From Fusibacter bizertensis (lineage in GTDB: Bacteria; Bacillota; Clostridia; Peptostreptococcales; Acidaminobacteraceae): a DNA stretch of 64,000 nt. Below are positions 20,594 through 30,603 of the stretch, in pieces. The DNA lies in the NCBI RefSeq assembly GCF_029914245.1, contig NZ_JARYZI010000004.1, positions 186,001-250,000 on the forward strand, given 5' to 3'. Within the stretch, counting starts at the first letter, position 1; each line of letters begins with the position of its first letter. A model generated the notes under the pieces. That model was not told where the DNA came from and ran no database searches. It saw only the letters and a program-made list of their open reading frames with translations. A program made the position numbers and the translations under genes.

Positions 20594-21391
20594 TTAAGTG
20601 TTCAAATCACGTGCATAGAACCTCTGATATGCAAGGACGATAAATATTCCAGAACAGGTGATGAGCACTAGTGTTGAAGGCAGTGCCATTTGCTGATCGA
20701 ACATAACCGTTACACTGTTATAAGCCTTAAATGGTGTGAAATATTTTAGAAAAGTTACTTTATCACTAAGATCTGATAAGATGCTTAGGAAAAATGTACC
20801 TAGTACAATCCCTGTTGCAGCTGAAGTTGCAAGTTTTGTGGTTTTCAAAATAGCACCCAGTAAAAAACCAAGTGTTAGGAAAAACAACTGTATAAAGAAT
20901 AGCGCGATCATGAGTAGTGTGACCTGACCAAGTAGTCCATCACCACCATTGTTTTGTGCAATCATCACTACTGATGTAATCAGCGTCACAAGGTTAAAAA
21001 CTAAAATATTAAAAACACCTGCTATAAACTTACTTACAATTACTTTGAAACGCTTTACCGGTTTAGAAAATAAGAAATCTGCACTATGGTCTCTTTCTTC
21101 TTTTGAAACGATAACAGCTCCAAACATCACTGCATGAATCGCAGCAAGTAGCATGAAGTAGAGGAAAAACACGGTATAAAATCCGTCTACAGTTGTGATG
21201 TCAACAGATGAGATTCCAAACGCTTTCATAATCCCTTCTGGATAACCTTCAAGCATGCTGTTGATATCCACACCTGATTCAGAAAAACCAACATACTTCA
21301 TCATGCCCGCTAATATAATAAACATTTGAGCCACGGACCATATGATCAAAGACTTCATATTTGCTCTTAATTCTCTCAATATGATATTCAT
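20594..21391 (-). CDS. ABC-2 type permease (second subunit)
   Basis: A 265-residue protein with six predicted helices and the family pattern SKEERDHSADFLFSKPVKR (about 95-113), shared with its upstream neighbour. It probably pairs with that neighbour and the ATPase to form an ABC-2 exporter. GGAGG lies before the ATG, 8 bp past the previous gene. The substrate is unknown; relatives function in antibiotic or lantibiotic export and immunity. Confidence 0.88.
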   Translation of the reverse strand: MNIILRELRANMKSLIIWSVAQMFIILAGMMKYVGFSESGVDINSMLEGYPEGIMKAFGISSVDITTVDGFYTVFFLYFMLLAAIHAVMFGAVIVSKEERDHSADFLFSKPVKRFKVIVSKFIAGVFNILVFNLVTLITSVVMIAQNNGGDGLLGQVTLLMIALFFIQLFFLTLGFLLGAILKTTKLATSAATGIVLGTFFLSILSDLSDKVTFLKYFTPFKAYNSVTVMFDQQMALPSTLVLITCSGIFIVLAYQRFYARDLNT

Positions 21392-21399
21392 AAGGCCTC

Positions 21400-22197
21400 C
21401 TATATAGATGGTAAATCTTTTTTAGTAAATAACTTATACGTAAAAAAGATGAAGATAGCACTCAGTACAAACCAAGCTGCAATAAATTTACCTTGATAAG
21501 CCACATGTTCGGAAACATAAGCTAGATCAAAATATCCAAAAGGTGAAATCCATGCTAGTTTCGGATCTTCAAGTGTTTGGTTTAATAAAAAGATGATATA
21601 AAATAAAAATACAACGCCCATACTAATTGGTAGAACTGTTCTAATTCTTCTTAAAAAGACAGAAACTGCTAATCCAAGAGAAGCAAAAAAAAGTTGAATA
21701 AACAATAACGTTCCTGTTAAAAGCATATAAAGCTTCATATCAAATGCATCTTTACTCACTAAGTTAATGATAATTAAATTTGCTAAACAGATCACCACGT
21801 TGATGATGCCAAGCTCAATTAACACCGCAGCAATTTTTAGTGTAATTATTTTTGTGCGCTTTACTGGTTTAACAAATAGAAAATCCCCTGTTTTTTCTCT
21901 CACTTCAGCTGATAATATCGAAACACCTAAGTTCATCGCTTGAACTGCCCCAGCAAGTATAATATAGAGAAATGCAAAACTATAATAACCTAATACTTCT
22001 CCCAAATTTGTCGTTGTCAGGCCAAAAGCTTTTCTAAACTCCGGCGGAAAACTTTCAAATACTTTCGTAAAAGTAGCCGCTTGTTCTGAAATAAAAGGAT
22101 AAAGCATCATAAAAATTGTAAAGGTTCCTACAAGTGATGCACACCATACAATCAAGGATTTTCTGCCCATTTTAAGCTCTTGCATTAAAATGTTCAT
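21400..22197 (-). CDS. ABC-2 type permease (first subunit)
   Basis: A 265-residue membrane protein with six predicted helices and the segment LSAEVREKTGDFLFVKPVKR, paralogous to the other permease of the operon. The ATG at 22197 is favoured because AAGGAGG lies 5 bp upstream; an upstream in-frame start at 22254 would overlap the ATPase gene. Two distinct permeases plus one ATPase imply a heterodimeric exporter. Confidence 0.88.
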   Translation of the reverse strand: MNILMQELKMGRKSLIVWCASLVGTFTIFMMLYPFISEQAATFTKVFESFPPEFRKAFGLTTTNLGEVLGYYSFAFLYIILAGAVQAMNLGVSILSAEVREKTGDFLFVKPVKRTKIITLKIAAVLIELGIINVVICLANLIIINLVSKDAFDMKLYMLLTGTLLFIQLFFASLGLAVSVFLRRIRTVLPISMGVVFLFYIIFLLNQTLEDPKLAWISPFGYFDLAYVSEHVAYQGKFIAAWFVLSAIFIFFTYKLFTKKDLPSI

Positions 22198-22198
22198 A

Positions 22199-23083
22199 TT
22201 ATGCCTCCTTTTGATAATAGTGCATGAAAATTTCTTCCAAGGTTGGTTCTTCAATCAAAATGTTTTGGAGTTTTACTTTATGAAGGACTTCGATAATCGT
22301 ATTGATATCGCCTTTAAATAAGAAATTAACGCCCTCTGCAGTCTTCGTCAAATTTGTGATTCCTTCAAAACCAAAAAGTTTCTCAATAGAATCCTCTTGT
22401 GATTCCACAATTATTTTTTTATATGAGCTATTACGCATATCATTGATATTTTCTACTTTAATAATTTGCCCTTCTTTAATAATGGCAACCCTAGAACATA
22501 ACTTTTGAACTTCAGTTAAAATATGAGATGAAAAAAGAACAGTCGCACCTTTTTTATTCTCCGCTAAGATCAAATCAAAAAACTTTTGTTGCATCAAAGG
22601 ATCAAGTCCACTAGTCGGTTCATCTAAAATAATGAGTTTTGGTTCATGTAGTAACCCTTGAACAATTCCCACTTTCTTTTTGTTACCATAAGAAAGATCT
22701 TCAATTTTCTTGTTCAAATCTAGGTCCATCGCTTTAGAAAGAGACTCTATCCTAGACATGTCTACGTTTTCATAAAAACTTGCTGAGTATTTTAGTACAT
22801 CGATCACTTTCATGTTTTCATAGTAAAAGACTTCTGAAGGAAGATAGCCTATCTCTTTTCTTATTTCATCTCCGTGCTTGATACAATCTTTGCCAAAAAT
22901 AGTTGCAGTACCACTTGTTGGATAAATTAAAGACAGAAGCGTGCGAATAGTCGTTGATTTTCCAGCCCCATTTGGACCGATAAAACCAAAAATCTCACCT
23001 TCTTCAACACTAAATGATACATTTTCTATTCCCCGATGTTTTCCATAGTATTTTGTCAATTGGTTGATCTCGATAATATTCAT
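22199..23083 (-). CDS. ABC-2 exporter ATPase
   Basis: A 294-residue ATPase of the CcmA/drug-export type. Walker A is GPNGAGKST (about 38-46), the signature-region is LSYGNKKKVGI and Walker B LIILDEPTSGLDPL. The C-terminal portion (about 220-290) is the extended domain of the bacitracin-transport BcrA-like group. It is first in a three-gene operon. Its signature motif has LSYG where LSGG is usual, a common variant in this subgroup. Confidence 0.92.
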   Translation of the reverse strand: MNIIEINQLTKYYGKHRGIENVSFSVEEGEIFGFIGPNGAGKSTTIRTLLSLIYPTSGTATIFGKDCIKHGDEIRKEIGYLPSEVFYYENMKVIDVLKYSASFYENVDMSRIESLSKAMDLDLNKKIEDLSYGNKKKVGIVQGLLHEPKLIILDEPTSGLDPLMQQKFFDLILAENKKGATVLFSSHILTEVQKLCSRVAIIKEGQIIKVENINDMRNSSYKKIIVESQEDSIEKLFGFEGITNLTKTAEGVNFLFKGDINTIIEVLHKVKLQNILIEEPTLEEIFMHYYQKEA

Positions 23084-23274
23084 ATTAAACCCCTTTCTAA
23101 GCGCACTTAACTTCTCATGGCCTACCTTAAAAATAGCATATTATTTCAAATGTGACAACCTAGTCACATTGCATTTAATACTTAATTAATACTTTGATAA
23201 GCTTTCATATATATACAAAACTTCTATTGATTTAGATCCATCAATTCGGTCATAAGTGGTTGATATAAAAAAAA

Positions 23275-23300
23275 TGATATGATGACAAAGCATCATATCA
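23275..23300 (-). terminator. Terminator overlapping the stop codon of the diguanylate cyclase gene
   Basis: TGATATGATG and CATCATATCA pair around a 6-base loop; on the minus strand a run of eight T follows. The TGA stop of the gene ending at 23293 lies inside the stem. The other 170 bp back to the ABC operon are AT-rich and otherwise featureless. Confidence 0.8.
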
Positions 23301-24618
23301 CCTTATTTTTTTCTTCATACATCCGTCGATCAGCCTTTAAAAACAACTCATCAAAATTATCTCCATCATCACCTGATATTGCACATCCTATACTCGATGT
23401 AACAATCACAGAGTAACCATTTACATCTAATTTATAAGATAAAACTGATTGAAAACGTTTTTTTATGGTTTTCAAAACGTCGTTACTTTCTACAAATGGA
23501 ACAACAAGTAAAAATTCATCGCCACCTACTCTAAATAAAACCTCATCTTTTCTTGCAGCTTCATTTAGTCTCAAAGCGGTTTCTCTTAAAACTGAATCAC
23601 CAACAGTATGACCAAAAGTATCATTTATTTCTTTAAACTTATTGAGGTCTAATAATAAAACCCCTACTTTGTGATCATTTCTTTTCGCTGCTGCAAACAG
23701 TTGCTGCATGGTCTCATCAAGTGAGTTTCTATTTCTAAGACCTGTTAGTTGGTCATGCATGGATTCATGTTTTATAATGTCATTTGATTTGAGCATAATA
23801 AATGATGCAGATGTTATCGCAATAAACATAAAAAATCCTATTATAATAAACAAATAAACATTTAGATAGGGTAGTGTATCGCTGTTATTGATCACAATAC
23901 CAAAGTCCCATACAAACATATCATCGGCAAACTTAAACCAGTGGATATTTTCATCTAATAAATTTTTGTCGCCATAGACGATTTGATCATCTGACATGAT
24001 GATACTTTTTACATTGAGTGAGGACTCAATTTGCTGGATTTTCTCTATAAAGCGATCTCCTTTAAGGACTATACCGATCTGTCCCCAGTATCGATTTCCG
24101 TTTTGATAAACTGGTGATCTAATTATAAAGCCAATACCCCCTTGCAATAGATCCACAGGTCCTTGAAAGGTAGGTTTGCCATTTTGCTTTACACTTATAA
24201 CATAGGGGCTTTGAGCCTTTACCCCAATCAAATCCACACCAATAGTAGACTTGTTGAGCTCATATGGATAATTCCATACAATCGTTGTATCTTTTAAAAT
24301 TCCTACATTGTTAATGAGATCTCCCTGACTTTTTAAAAGCTCATCAAGATAAGCGTATACATCTTCATCCTCTAAGTTTGAACCAGTCTGTATATACGCT
24401 GCAAAACCTCTCATCAAATTGATATTGGTATATACGAGATTATTTAATGCATTATCAAAAACAACGAAATGTTCCGTCGCTTTGATTTGTTCCATCTGAT
24501 TGACCCGGTTGTACTCATATGTGGAAAAAGCCAAAAAAACAAACAGCAGAATAATCCCCACAACTATAGAGATTCCAAGTGATTTTCTATGTCCTTTTAT
24601 CAAATATATATTACGCAT
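23293..24618 (-). CDS. Membrane diguanylate cyclase with extracellular sensor
   Basis: A 441-residue c-di-GMP synthase. One helix (about 15-35), an extracellular CHASE/PAS-like sensor (about 40-265) and a second helix precede the GGDEF domain (about 290-441). The active site is RVGGDEF, with DLNKFKEINDTFGH in the nucleotide site. The product-inhibition I-site is degenerate: RKDE, with Glu where the Asp should be, five residues before the motif. I chose the ATG at 24618, which has TGGAG at the proper distance, over one at 24663. The ligand is unknown. Confidence 0.88.
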   Translation of the reverse strand: MRNIYLIKGHRKSLGISIVVGIILLFVFLAFSTYEYNRVNQMEQIKATEHFVVFDNALNNLVYTNINLMRGFAAYIQTGSNLEDEDVYAYLDELLKSQGDLINNVGILKDTTIVWNYPYELNKSTIGVDLIGVKAQSPYVISVKQNGKPTFQGPVDLLQGGIGFIIRSPVYQNGNRYWGQIGIVLKGDRFIEKIQQIESSLNVKSIIMSDDQIVYGDKNLLDENIHWFKFADDMFVWDFGIVINNSDTLPYLNVYLFIIIGFFMFIAITSASFIMLKSNDIIKHESMHDQLTGLRNRNSLDETMQQLFAAAKRNDHKVGVLLLDLNKFKEINDTFGHTVGDSVLRETALRLNEAARKDEVLFRVGGDEFLLVVPFVESNDVLKTIKKRFQSVLSYKLDVNGYSVIVTSSIGCAISGDDGDNFDELFLKADRRMYEEKNKVI

Positions 24619-24826
24619 AAGTGCTCCAGTTCTTATGAATTTGCTTATCTTTGAATTTGTCAATTATGAATCAATTTGTATAATCATAACAATTACTTTA
24701 TTTATACCTATTTATCTAAGAAAAACGCAACTATTTACCTCGTTATGTAATTCGTTATAGTCAACCTGTACATAAAAACAGCGTGAACATGTGAAATAGA
24801 TTATTTCTAGATTTAAAGGGTATTAA

Positions 24827-25126
24827 ATCAAAGGTACACCGACTCATTTCACAAGAGGTGAGTGGCAAATCTCACGTGTATACAGTATACTAGGTCTGGG
24901 GGAAAGCGCATTGTTTCATGGTAAGCAAGCCCTACGCTATTGTATTGAAAACGAGATTGCTGATTTTGATTTAGCTTTTGCATACGAAGCCTTGGCGAGG
25001 GCATACGGGGTGCTTGGTGATGAAACTCATAAAAACTTATATCTTGAAATGGCAAGAACGTCAGCTGAGGGGATTCAAGATCAAGAAAACAAAGGTTATT
25101 TGCTATCAGAACTTAGCAGTTTATAA
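24827..25126 (+). pseudogene. 5'-truncated TPR-like protein remnant
   Basis: An open frame encodes a C-terminal fragment with conserved-looking GEWQISRVYSILG and DLAFAYEALARAYGVLGD, the hallmark of a small tetratricopeptide-like family of about 120-130 residues. The frame is closed by TAA at 24824 and has no ATG; the only possible start, a TTG at 24911, has no Shine-Dalgarno site and would split the conserved block. About the first 25-30 residues of the usual protein are missing. Upstream sequence (24664-24826) contains nothing recognisable. Confidence 0.55.
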
Positions 25127-25173
25127 AGTTCCGTAATGAAACTAAATGGGGATTATGATATTAGGAGAAGACT

Positions 25174-26472
25174 ATGTTTAAGAAAAAAAAGACCGAATTA
25201 GTAAACAATGACTTATTAACCAAAGATGGGGATGGGTTTAATCAGCATAGTTTAGACAAAAGTACTAATAATCAAAGAGATGAAAATTTGGAAACAACGC
25301 TCATGTCAATCAACGAGTTATTACAGTATATGACTCAGCTGGATTATGTTAAAGAGATGTTACTTGATGCAGACAAACAGGCAAGTATGATTGAAAATGT
25401 TGCTGCTAGCTCTCAAGAAGTGAGTGCATCAGTGTCTGATATCTCAGAATTCATACTAAAATCAAGCGAAAGTACAAATGATGCCTTGAACCTTACCACA
25501 AAATGTGTGAGTGATATCAGTACCTCTTTTAAAATGATTGATGATGCATTTTTAAAAACTCAAGATGCACAAAATGCCATGCATCGTGTTAACACCGAGG
25601 CTGATAAAATCGCTGATATGGTAGCAATGATCAAAGCAGTAGCTGATCAGACAAATTTACTTGCACTAAATGCATCTATTGAAGCTGCAAGGGCGGGAGA
25701 AGCAGGTCGAGGTTTTTCAGTTGTTGCAGATGAAATCAAAAAACTAGCAGATAGCACAAAGCATCAAGTCAATACTATTCAGACACTTGTTGCAAGCCTC
25801 CAAAGCGAGGTTAATAATAGTACATCTGCAATTGATACTGCTACAAGTACTTTTGAAAATGGAAAACATTCTATTGATGATGCCGTAAAAAGTATGGACA
25901 GTATGGAGACAGCTTTACAAGGCATAGGGCAGAATTTTATAGAGATTACAGCTAATATTGAAGAACAAACCGCAGCAACAGAAGAGATGGCAGCAAATCT
26001 AGCGGTAATAAACGAAAAAATTAAGACCCTGAAGAATGAAACCGAGCGAACAGGTGAAGCGTTCTATGATATCAGTAAATTAGTTGACGATATACGCCTT
26101 GCCACTTTAAAGAAAACAACACATCTGAATATCGGTAACCAACTTGAACTTTGTATTAGCGATCATCTCATCTGGAGATGGAGAGTATACAATATGATTC
26201 TTGGATTTGATAAATTAACACCAGAACAAGTTGGTACACATAACACTTGTAGGTTAGGTCAATGGGGCAATACCGTTGGTATGGAAATCGACAAGTACAA
26301 AAGTACCCTTAAGCAAATGGAAGCACCACATGCAGCTTTACATGACCAGGCCAGTCGTGCAATTAAAGCTTATAATTCGGGCGATACCATCAAAGCCGAG
26401 ATGGTTTTAAAAGAAATGGATCAAAGCTCTAAGCTTGTAGTCGAATACCTTAGAAAGATCAAAAAATTGTAA
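25174..26472 (+). CDS. Soluble methyl-accepting chemotaxis protein with CZB domain
   Basis: A 432-residue cytoplasmic chemoreceptor with no membrane helix. Residues about 55-310 are the signalling coiled coil, with the CheA/CheW tip [20 protein letters not shown]. Residues about 325-432 are a chemoreceptor zinc-binding (CZB) domain with the His/Cys ligands in [20 protein letters not shown] and [12 protein letters not shown] receptors sense zinc or hypochlorous acid through the zinc-bound Cys. It stands alone between a TPR remnant and a diguanylate cyclase. Confidence 0.93.
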   Translation: MFKKKKTELVNNDLLTKDGDGFNQHSLDKSTNNQRDENLETTLMSINELLQYMTQLDYVKEMLLDADKQASMIENVAASSQEVSASVSDISEFILKSSESTNDALNLTTKCVSDISTSFKMIDDAFLKTQDAQNAMHRVNTEADKIADMVAMIKAVADQTNLLALNASIEAARAGEAGRGFSVVADEIKKLADSTKHQVNTIQTLVASLQSEVNNSTSAIDTATSTFENGKHSIDDAVKSMDSMETALQGIGQNFIEITANIEEQTAATEEMAANLAVINEKIKTLKNETERTGEAFYDISKLVDDIRLATLKKTTHLNIGNQLELCISDHLIWRWRVYNMILGFDKLTPEQVGTHNTCRLGQWGNTVGMEIDKYKSTLKQMEAPHAALHDQASRAIKAYNSGDTIKAEMVLKEMDQSSKLVVEYLRKIKKL

Positions 26473-26477
26473 AAAAA

Positions 26478-26506
26478 AGTCCAATTCATTATCTAGAATT
26501 GGACTT
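26478..26506. terminator. Convergent-gene terminator overlapping a stop codon
   Basis: AGTCCAATTC and GAATTGGACT form the stem. On the minus strand a run of T follows directly, and on the plus strand a shorter T-rich tract. The TAG stop of the minus-strand gene (26489) lies in the loop. Confidence 0.8.
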
Positions 26507-27490
26507 CTTACGTTTTTCAGCATAAAGCATATGATCCACAGCGACAAGACCTTCTGTACCGCTATTGTAATCCCTTAAAGAGATAAGACTATGAGTCACA
26601 TCTGTCGTCTCATTATATTTTTTCACATAATCTTTAAATGTACTTTGCACATTTTTTAATTTTTTTGAAAATTCATCTCTTTCTCCGTGATAAATAATCG
26701 CAAATTCATCTCCACCCCATCTGCTCACCATATGTTGATTTAAGTCAAACTCTTTTTGAAGCAAATCTGAAAGCTTGATGAGTACAGCGTCACCAGTGTG
26801 ATGTCCATATAAATCATTGATCATTTTGAAATCATCTAAGTCTAGCATCACAAGATGCGATTGGCTTTCTGCCGTAACACTGATGTCTTCCATTGCTCGA
26901 TTAAATGCCCTTCGGTTATATAAGCCCGTCAACTCATCTAGATTGGCATATTGATTCAGTCTTTGGTTCATATGTTCATACTCTTTAGCAAAAAGACTGA
27001 GTACAACAAATGAGATAATAATCAAAAGTGGTACTTGAATCATGTGATCAATAAACTGGGTTTCTCTAGAGTAAATTGAGACTAAATCAGGATGAAAAAA
27101 TTCTGTAATTTGCATTCCCATAAAGACAAAGGTTAATGCACCCACTAGAAATAATCTCTTTTTTCCTACAAAAATAAAAGTGATGGTAATTAGAAAGGCA
27201 ATAGCATAACCAGATGCGTTATTTTGAGAACCACCCGAAGCGAAAAATCCAACTGGTAAAAATATAAAAATTATACTGAGAAATACGCAAAACATAATAT
27301 GCGGACTCACACGTTCGTTGTCGGTATAGTGTAGTGCAATACTACAAATCGTAAATAAGATCATCCACTTATAATTTAAATCAAATGGAAACGCTGCTGT
27401 AAAATTGCCAATAACGCTAATAATCGAAAGCGCAATACCCGCAAACAAAACAGTTTTATATAATCTTAAACGAATATCAACTTGTTTCAA
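26489..27490 (-). CDS. Membrane diguanylate cyclase, six-helix sensor
   Basis: A 333-residue protein. Five or six hydrophobic helices (about 10-165) with little soluble loop lead to a GGDEF domain (about 175-330) with SRWGGDEF and DLDDFKMINDLYGHHTGD. I see no RxxD inhibition site. The sensor resembles no named domain to me. It converges with the CZB receptor gene and shares its terminator. Confidence 0.88.
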   Translation of the reverse strand: MKQVDIRLRLYKTVLFAGIALSIISVIGNFTAAFPFDLNYKWMILFTICSIALHYTDNERVSPHIMFCVFLSIIFIFLPVGFFASGGSQNNASGYAIAFLITITFIFVGKKRLFLVGALTFVFMGMQITEFFHPDLVSIYSRETQFIDHMIQVPLLIIISFVVLSLFAKEYEHMNQRLNQYANLDELTGLYNRRAFNRAMEDISVTAESQSHLVMLDLDDFKMINDLYGHHTGDAVLIKLSDLLQKEFDLNQHMVSRWGGDEFAIIYHGERDEFSKKLKNVQSTFKDYVKKYNETTDVTHSLISLRDYNSGTEGLVAVDHMLYAEKRKKSNSR

Positions 27491-27592
27491 GAAAACCTCC
27501 GAATAGCTATGTCTTTTTAAGAACGAATCTCAATTACTCATATTTTACACGATATAAGGGTTCATTTCAAACAATTCTGAATAGCGATGGGC

Positions 27593-29485
27593 CTATAATG
27601 TTTTTAGTTCTAACCAAAGCGTTTCAATTGCCTCAAGAATTTCGTTCTTTCTCACTTCAAGTGCTCCTAAACTAACATAGTCATCATCACATAGGTTCAT
27701 TTCATTTTCAATCTGTTCTATCTCAAATTCCATGTGTTTCATCTTGCGCTCTAGTGCTACCAAATCACAATCTTCTTTTTCAATATTGACTTTTGTTTTA
27801 GGCATCTTTTCATACGATGTGATTTCATCCTTTTCTATCTCTACTGTTTTTTTATAAGTGTCATAGTTTCCAACATAGCTACGAAACCTTTGATTTTCAA
27901 TCACCAATAATCTCTCCGCTACTTTGTTGATAAAATAGCGATCATGAGAAATAAACAAAATAGTTCCCGTAAATCCCTCAAGTGCATCTTCTAATGTTTC
28001 AATCGAATCAATATCTAGATGATTTGTCGGTTCATCAAAGATCAGTAGGTTGATCTCATCAAATAGTAAACGAGATAACTTTAACCTGATCTTTTCGCCC
28101 CCAGAAAGAGCCCCTACTATGGTATAAACCGATTGGCCATAAAACATAAACTTCGCAAGATGTTCCCTTGCTTTACCCACAGGTATATCAAGGTCTCGCC
28201 TAAACCACTCAAGCGCCGATAAACTTTCATCTTCAAACTCAATATGCTGAGGCAGATATGCGACTTTAGCATTTGCACCAAGTTTTACGATGCCACTATC
28301 TGGCTTTTCATACCCGAAAAGCAGTTTTAGAAAAGTAGTTTTACCACTTCCATTTGGGCCAAGAAGTGCAACGCGTTCACCATATCTTATAAGCATAGAG
28401 GCATTGTTAAAAATCTCTTTGTCTTCATACGATTTGGTTAAACCTTCACATACAATTGTCTCATTCCCTGTTCTACCTGTAGCTTTTAGATTAAGCTTCA
28501 TATTTTTTTTATCTTCAATTGGTCTTTCTACAGTCTCCATTTTTTCAAGTTTGATTTGCATGCTTGCAGCACGCCTAAAAAACTTGTTGTTATCTGCTCT
28601 AAGTGCCCAATCTCTCAAAGATTTTACAGCTTGTTCGAGAGATTGAATTTTCTTTTGTTGCTCTAAATACTGCGCCATTTGAATACGAACCATTTCTTCT
28701 TTTTGTCTTAAATAAGATGAATAATTTCCTTTAAATGAAAGTGCACTTTTTTGTTCGATTTCGATTACTTTATTCACAACTTTATCTAGGAAATAGCGAT
28801 CATGCGATACAATAATCACTATCCCATTGTAACTTAGCAGGTAATTTTCAAGCCATTCTATAGCATCAGTGTCCAAATGATTTGTCGGTTCATCTAAGAG
28901 CAGAATGTCTGGTTGATCCATCAAAATCTTACCCAAAATAACCGTCGTTTTCTCGCCACCACTTAATAAGTCAAATGGTCGATTTAGAAAATCTTCTCTA
29001 AATTTTAAACCTACACAGATTCTATTAAATTTTTCCTGTATATCGTACCCACCTGCTAGTTCATAAGCCTCTGTTGTTTTAGCATAATGCTTCAATAGTT
29101 TTTCTAATTCAGGCTCTCTTGCACTTTGCATCTCTTTCTCAATCTCACGAAGTGTACGCTCGTGTACTATTGCCTCTTCAAAAGCAAGCATCAGAATATC
29201 TTTTACAGTAAGTCCATCAGGATAGCTCGGTATTTGTTCTAAATAAGCGATTTTTGAATTTCTTGGAATATTGATTTGACCTCGATCGTAACCGATACTC
29301 CATGAGCCAATATATAAATTAAATGGCTCAATTCCTGCAATTAATTTAAGAATGGTACTTTTGCCACATCCATTTGCACCAACAATACCTACACGTTCTC
29401 CCGAGAAGATTTGAAAGTTTAAATCTTCTAAAATAAGTGCTGTACCCATATATTTTAAAACTTGATTAAATGATAATTCGAACAT
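27593..29485 (-). CDS. ABC-F family ATPase
   Basis: A 630-residue protein with two ABC domains in tandem and no membrane segment. Domain 1 has GANGCGKST (about 36-44), LLSGGEKTTV and LLLDEPTNHLD; domain 2 has GPNGSGKTT, ALSGGEKIRL and LIFDEPTNHLD. A charged linker lies between, and a C-terminal coiled coil at about 570-628. ABC-F proteins act on ribosomes, as translation factors or as protection against antibiotics. The overall layout resembles Uup/YdiF-type members. It stands alone, so I cannot say whether it confers resistance. Confidence 0.92.
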   Translation of the reverse strand: MFELSFNQVLKYMGTALILEDLNFQIFSGERVGIVGANGCGKSTILKLIAGIEPFNLYIGSWSIGYDRGQINIPRNSKIAYLEQIPSYPDGLTVKDILMLAFEEAIVHERTLREIEKEMQSAREPELEKLLKHYAKTTEAYELAGGYDIQEKFNRICVGLKFREDFLNRPFDLLSGGEKTTVILGKILMDQPDILLLDEPTNHLDTDAIEWLENYLLSYNGIVIIVSHDRYFLDKVVNKVIEIEQKSALSFKGNYSSYLRQKEEMVRIQMAQYLEQQKKIQSLEQAVKSLRDWALRADNNKFFRRAASMQIKLEKMETVERPIEDKKNMKLNLKATGRTGNETIVCEGLTKSYEDKEIFNNASMLIRYGERVALLGPNGSGKTTFLKLLFGYEKPDSGIVKLGANAKVAYLPQHIEFEDESLSALEWFRRDLDIPVGKAREHLAKFMFYGQSVYTIVGALSGGEKIRLKLSRLLFDEINLLIFDEPTNHLDIDSIETLEDALEGFTGTILFISHDRYFINKVAERLLVIENQRFRSYVGNYDTYKKTVEIEKDEITSYEKMPKTKVNIEKEDCDLVALERKMKHMEFEIEQIENEMNLCDDDYVSLGALEVRKNEILEAIETLWLELKTL

Positions 29486-29550
29486 ATTGTTTCCCTTCCC
29501 TTTTCTTTTTTTTATAAAAAGAACAGTTAGGGCTTGAAATTTAAATTAAA

Positions 29551-29583
29551 AAAACTGTAGGAAAGACTAAGCTCCTACAGTTT
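29551..29583 (-). terminator. Rho-independent terminator
   Basis: AAACTGTAGGA and TCCTACAGTTT pair around an 11-base loop; on the minus strand seven T follow. It lies just past the stop of the possible small gene at 29594 and upstream of the ABC-F gene. Confidence 0.82.
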
Positions 29584-29593
29584 AACTCTACGA

Positions 29594-29731
29594 TTAATAC
29601 ACTGTATGATACAGTGTTTTGTCCGCTTCAAGCCAAAGTATGCTGTCTTCTAACTGCTCTTTATCGAGTGTACGACAAATAAACCCAAATAGCGGGTATG
29701 ACGTATACTTTTTAAAGTTTGATAAAATCAT
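29594..29731 (-). CDS. Possible small protein, start uncertain
   Basis: A 45-codon frame from ATG at 29731 encodes MILSNFKKYTSYPLFGFI and ends in ADKTLYHTVY, just before a strong terminator. In-frame codons extend upstream toward a good AAGGAG site near 29785, but the ATG following that site is out of frame and hits a stop after six codons. The gene may therefore carry a 1-base frameshift near its start. I do not recognise the protein. The remaining 29735-29830 stretch holds nothing else. Confidence 0.3.
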   Translation of the reverse strand: MILSNFKKYTSYPLFGFICRTLDKEQLEDSILWLEADKTLYHTVY

Positions 29732-29830
29732 CAATTCTAGCAGTTTGAAGGTGTCATATAAGTTATTTCTCCTTGGTCTTAAAGTTAATGCTAGTATAAC
29801 AAAACTTGATAACTGTGTAAACAGAATAAT

Positions 29831-30463
29831 TTATCTAATAAAATTCATCATCACTTTTCTTTCCTGCTCTGGCTTTTCAACCTTATCTTTTCCAGATTCA
29901 ACAAGTTTAAGCGTCCATGCCATATTTTTGCCAAGAACACGCATAATTTGTTTACCTTCTTCATCTTTTTGAACATCACCTGGCATCGCACCATGGATTA
30001 CATTCCAATAATTAGTAGATGGGACTAACATTTCTTTATAGTTTAGATAGTTACCCAATTGGTTAAATGTCGGAACGCCTCCTGATCGCCTTACTGCAAC
30101 CACTGCTGCACCGACTTTGTGTCTTAACTTATCACTTGCGATCGCATAAAACGCGCGGTCTAGAAAAGACTTCATGGTACCACCTATAGCAGCATAATGT
30201 ACTGGTGTTCCCAGTATTACGCCATCGGCCTTGATCATCATATCTATATATTCATTAACAGGGTCATTTTTGATCACACAATGTGAATCGCCATTTCTAT
30301 AGCAACCACCACATGCCATACAACCACGGATCACTTTATCCCCAACATGAACAATCTCCACTTCTATGCCTTCTTTTTCTAGTTCTTCAGCAACCATTTG
30401 AATCGCTTGATATGTGTTACCTTCTTTTTTAGGACTCCCATTAAACGCTACAACTTTCATCAT
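29831..30463 (-). CDS. NADPH-dependent FMN reductase-like iron-sulfur flavoprotein
   Basis: A 210-residue flavodoxin-fold oxidoreductase. GSPKKEGNTYQA (about 9-20) is the FMN phosphate loop, GTPVHYAAIGGTMKSFLDR the FMN-ring loop. CMACGGC plus a nearby Cys could hold a cluster or disulfide as in archaeal/clostridial iron-sulfur flavoproteins. It diverges from an HxlR regulator across a 175-bp spacer with a palindrome, the usual set-up for electrophile- or quinone-inducible reductases. Substrate unknown. Confidence 0.88.
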   Translation of the reverse strand: MMKVVAFNGSPKKEGNTYQAIQMVAEELEKEGIEVEIVHVGDKVIRGCMACGGCYRNGDSHCVIKNDPVNEYIDMMIKADGVILGTPVHYAAIGGTMKSFLDRAFYAIASDKLRHKVGAAVVAVRRSGGVPTFNQLGNYLNYKEMLVPSTNYWNVIHGAMPGDVQKDEEGKQIMRVLGKNMAWTLKLVESGKDKVEKPEQERKVMMNFIR

Positions 30464-30588
30464 TTCCTCCTACCTAAATATTACATTTTTATAAATTCGC
30501 CTGTTACACGTTGCCTAACACTTTATTGAATGGTATCATTATAATTAATTAACAATTATTCATCAAGTACACACTTAAAAGTTTCTTA

Positions 30589-30603
30589 GTATCAAAAAGA
30601 TAC
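30589..30603. promoter_or_regulatory. Candidate HxlR operator in the divergent spacer
   Basis: GTATC-N5-GATAC is a perfect inverted repeat 36 bp before the HxlR start. A related half-site GGTATC lies at 30532-30537, nearer the reductase gene. HxlR proteins bind such palindromes between themselves and a divergent target; binding here is inferred. Confidence 0.45.

Noticed and set aside
24878-24890. GTATACAGTATAC as a second copy of the palindrome at 47929-47949
   Set aside because: It lies inside the conserved coding part of the TPR fragment and lacks the A/T-rich outer arms.
28290-28646. Long open frame on the plus strand opposite the ABC-F gene
   Set aside because: It is an antisense shadow of conserved ABC-F codons with no ribosome site and no recognisable protein.
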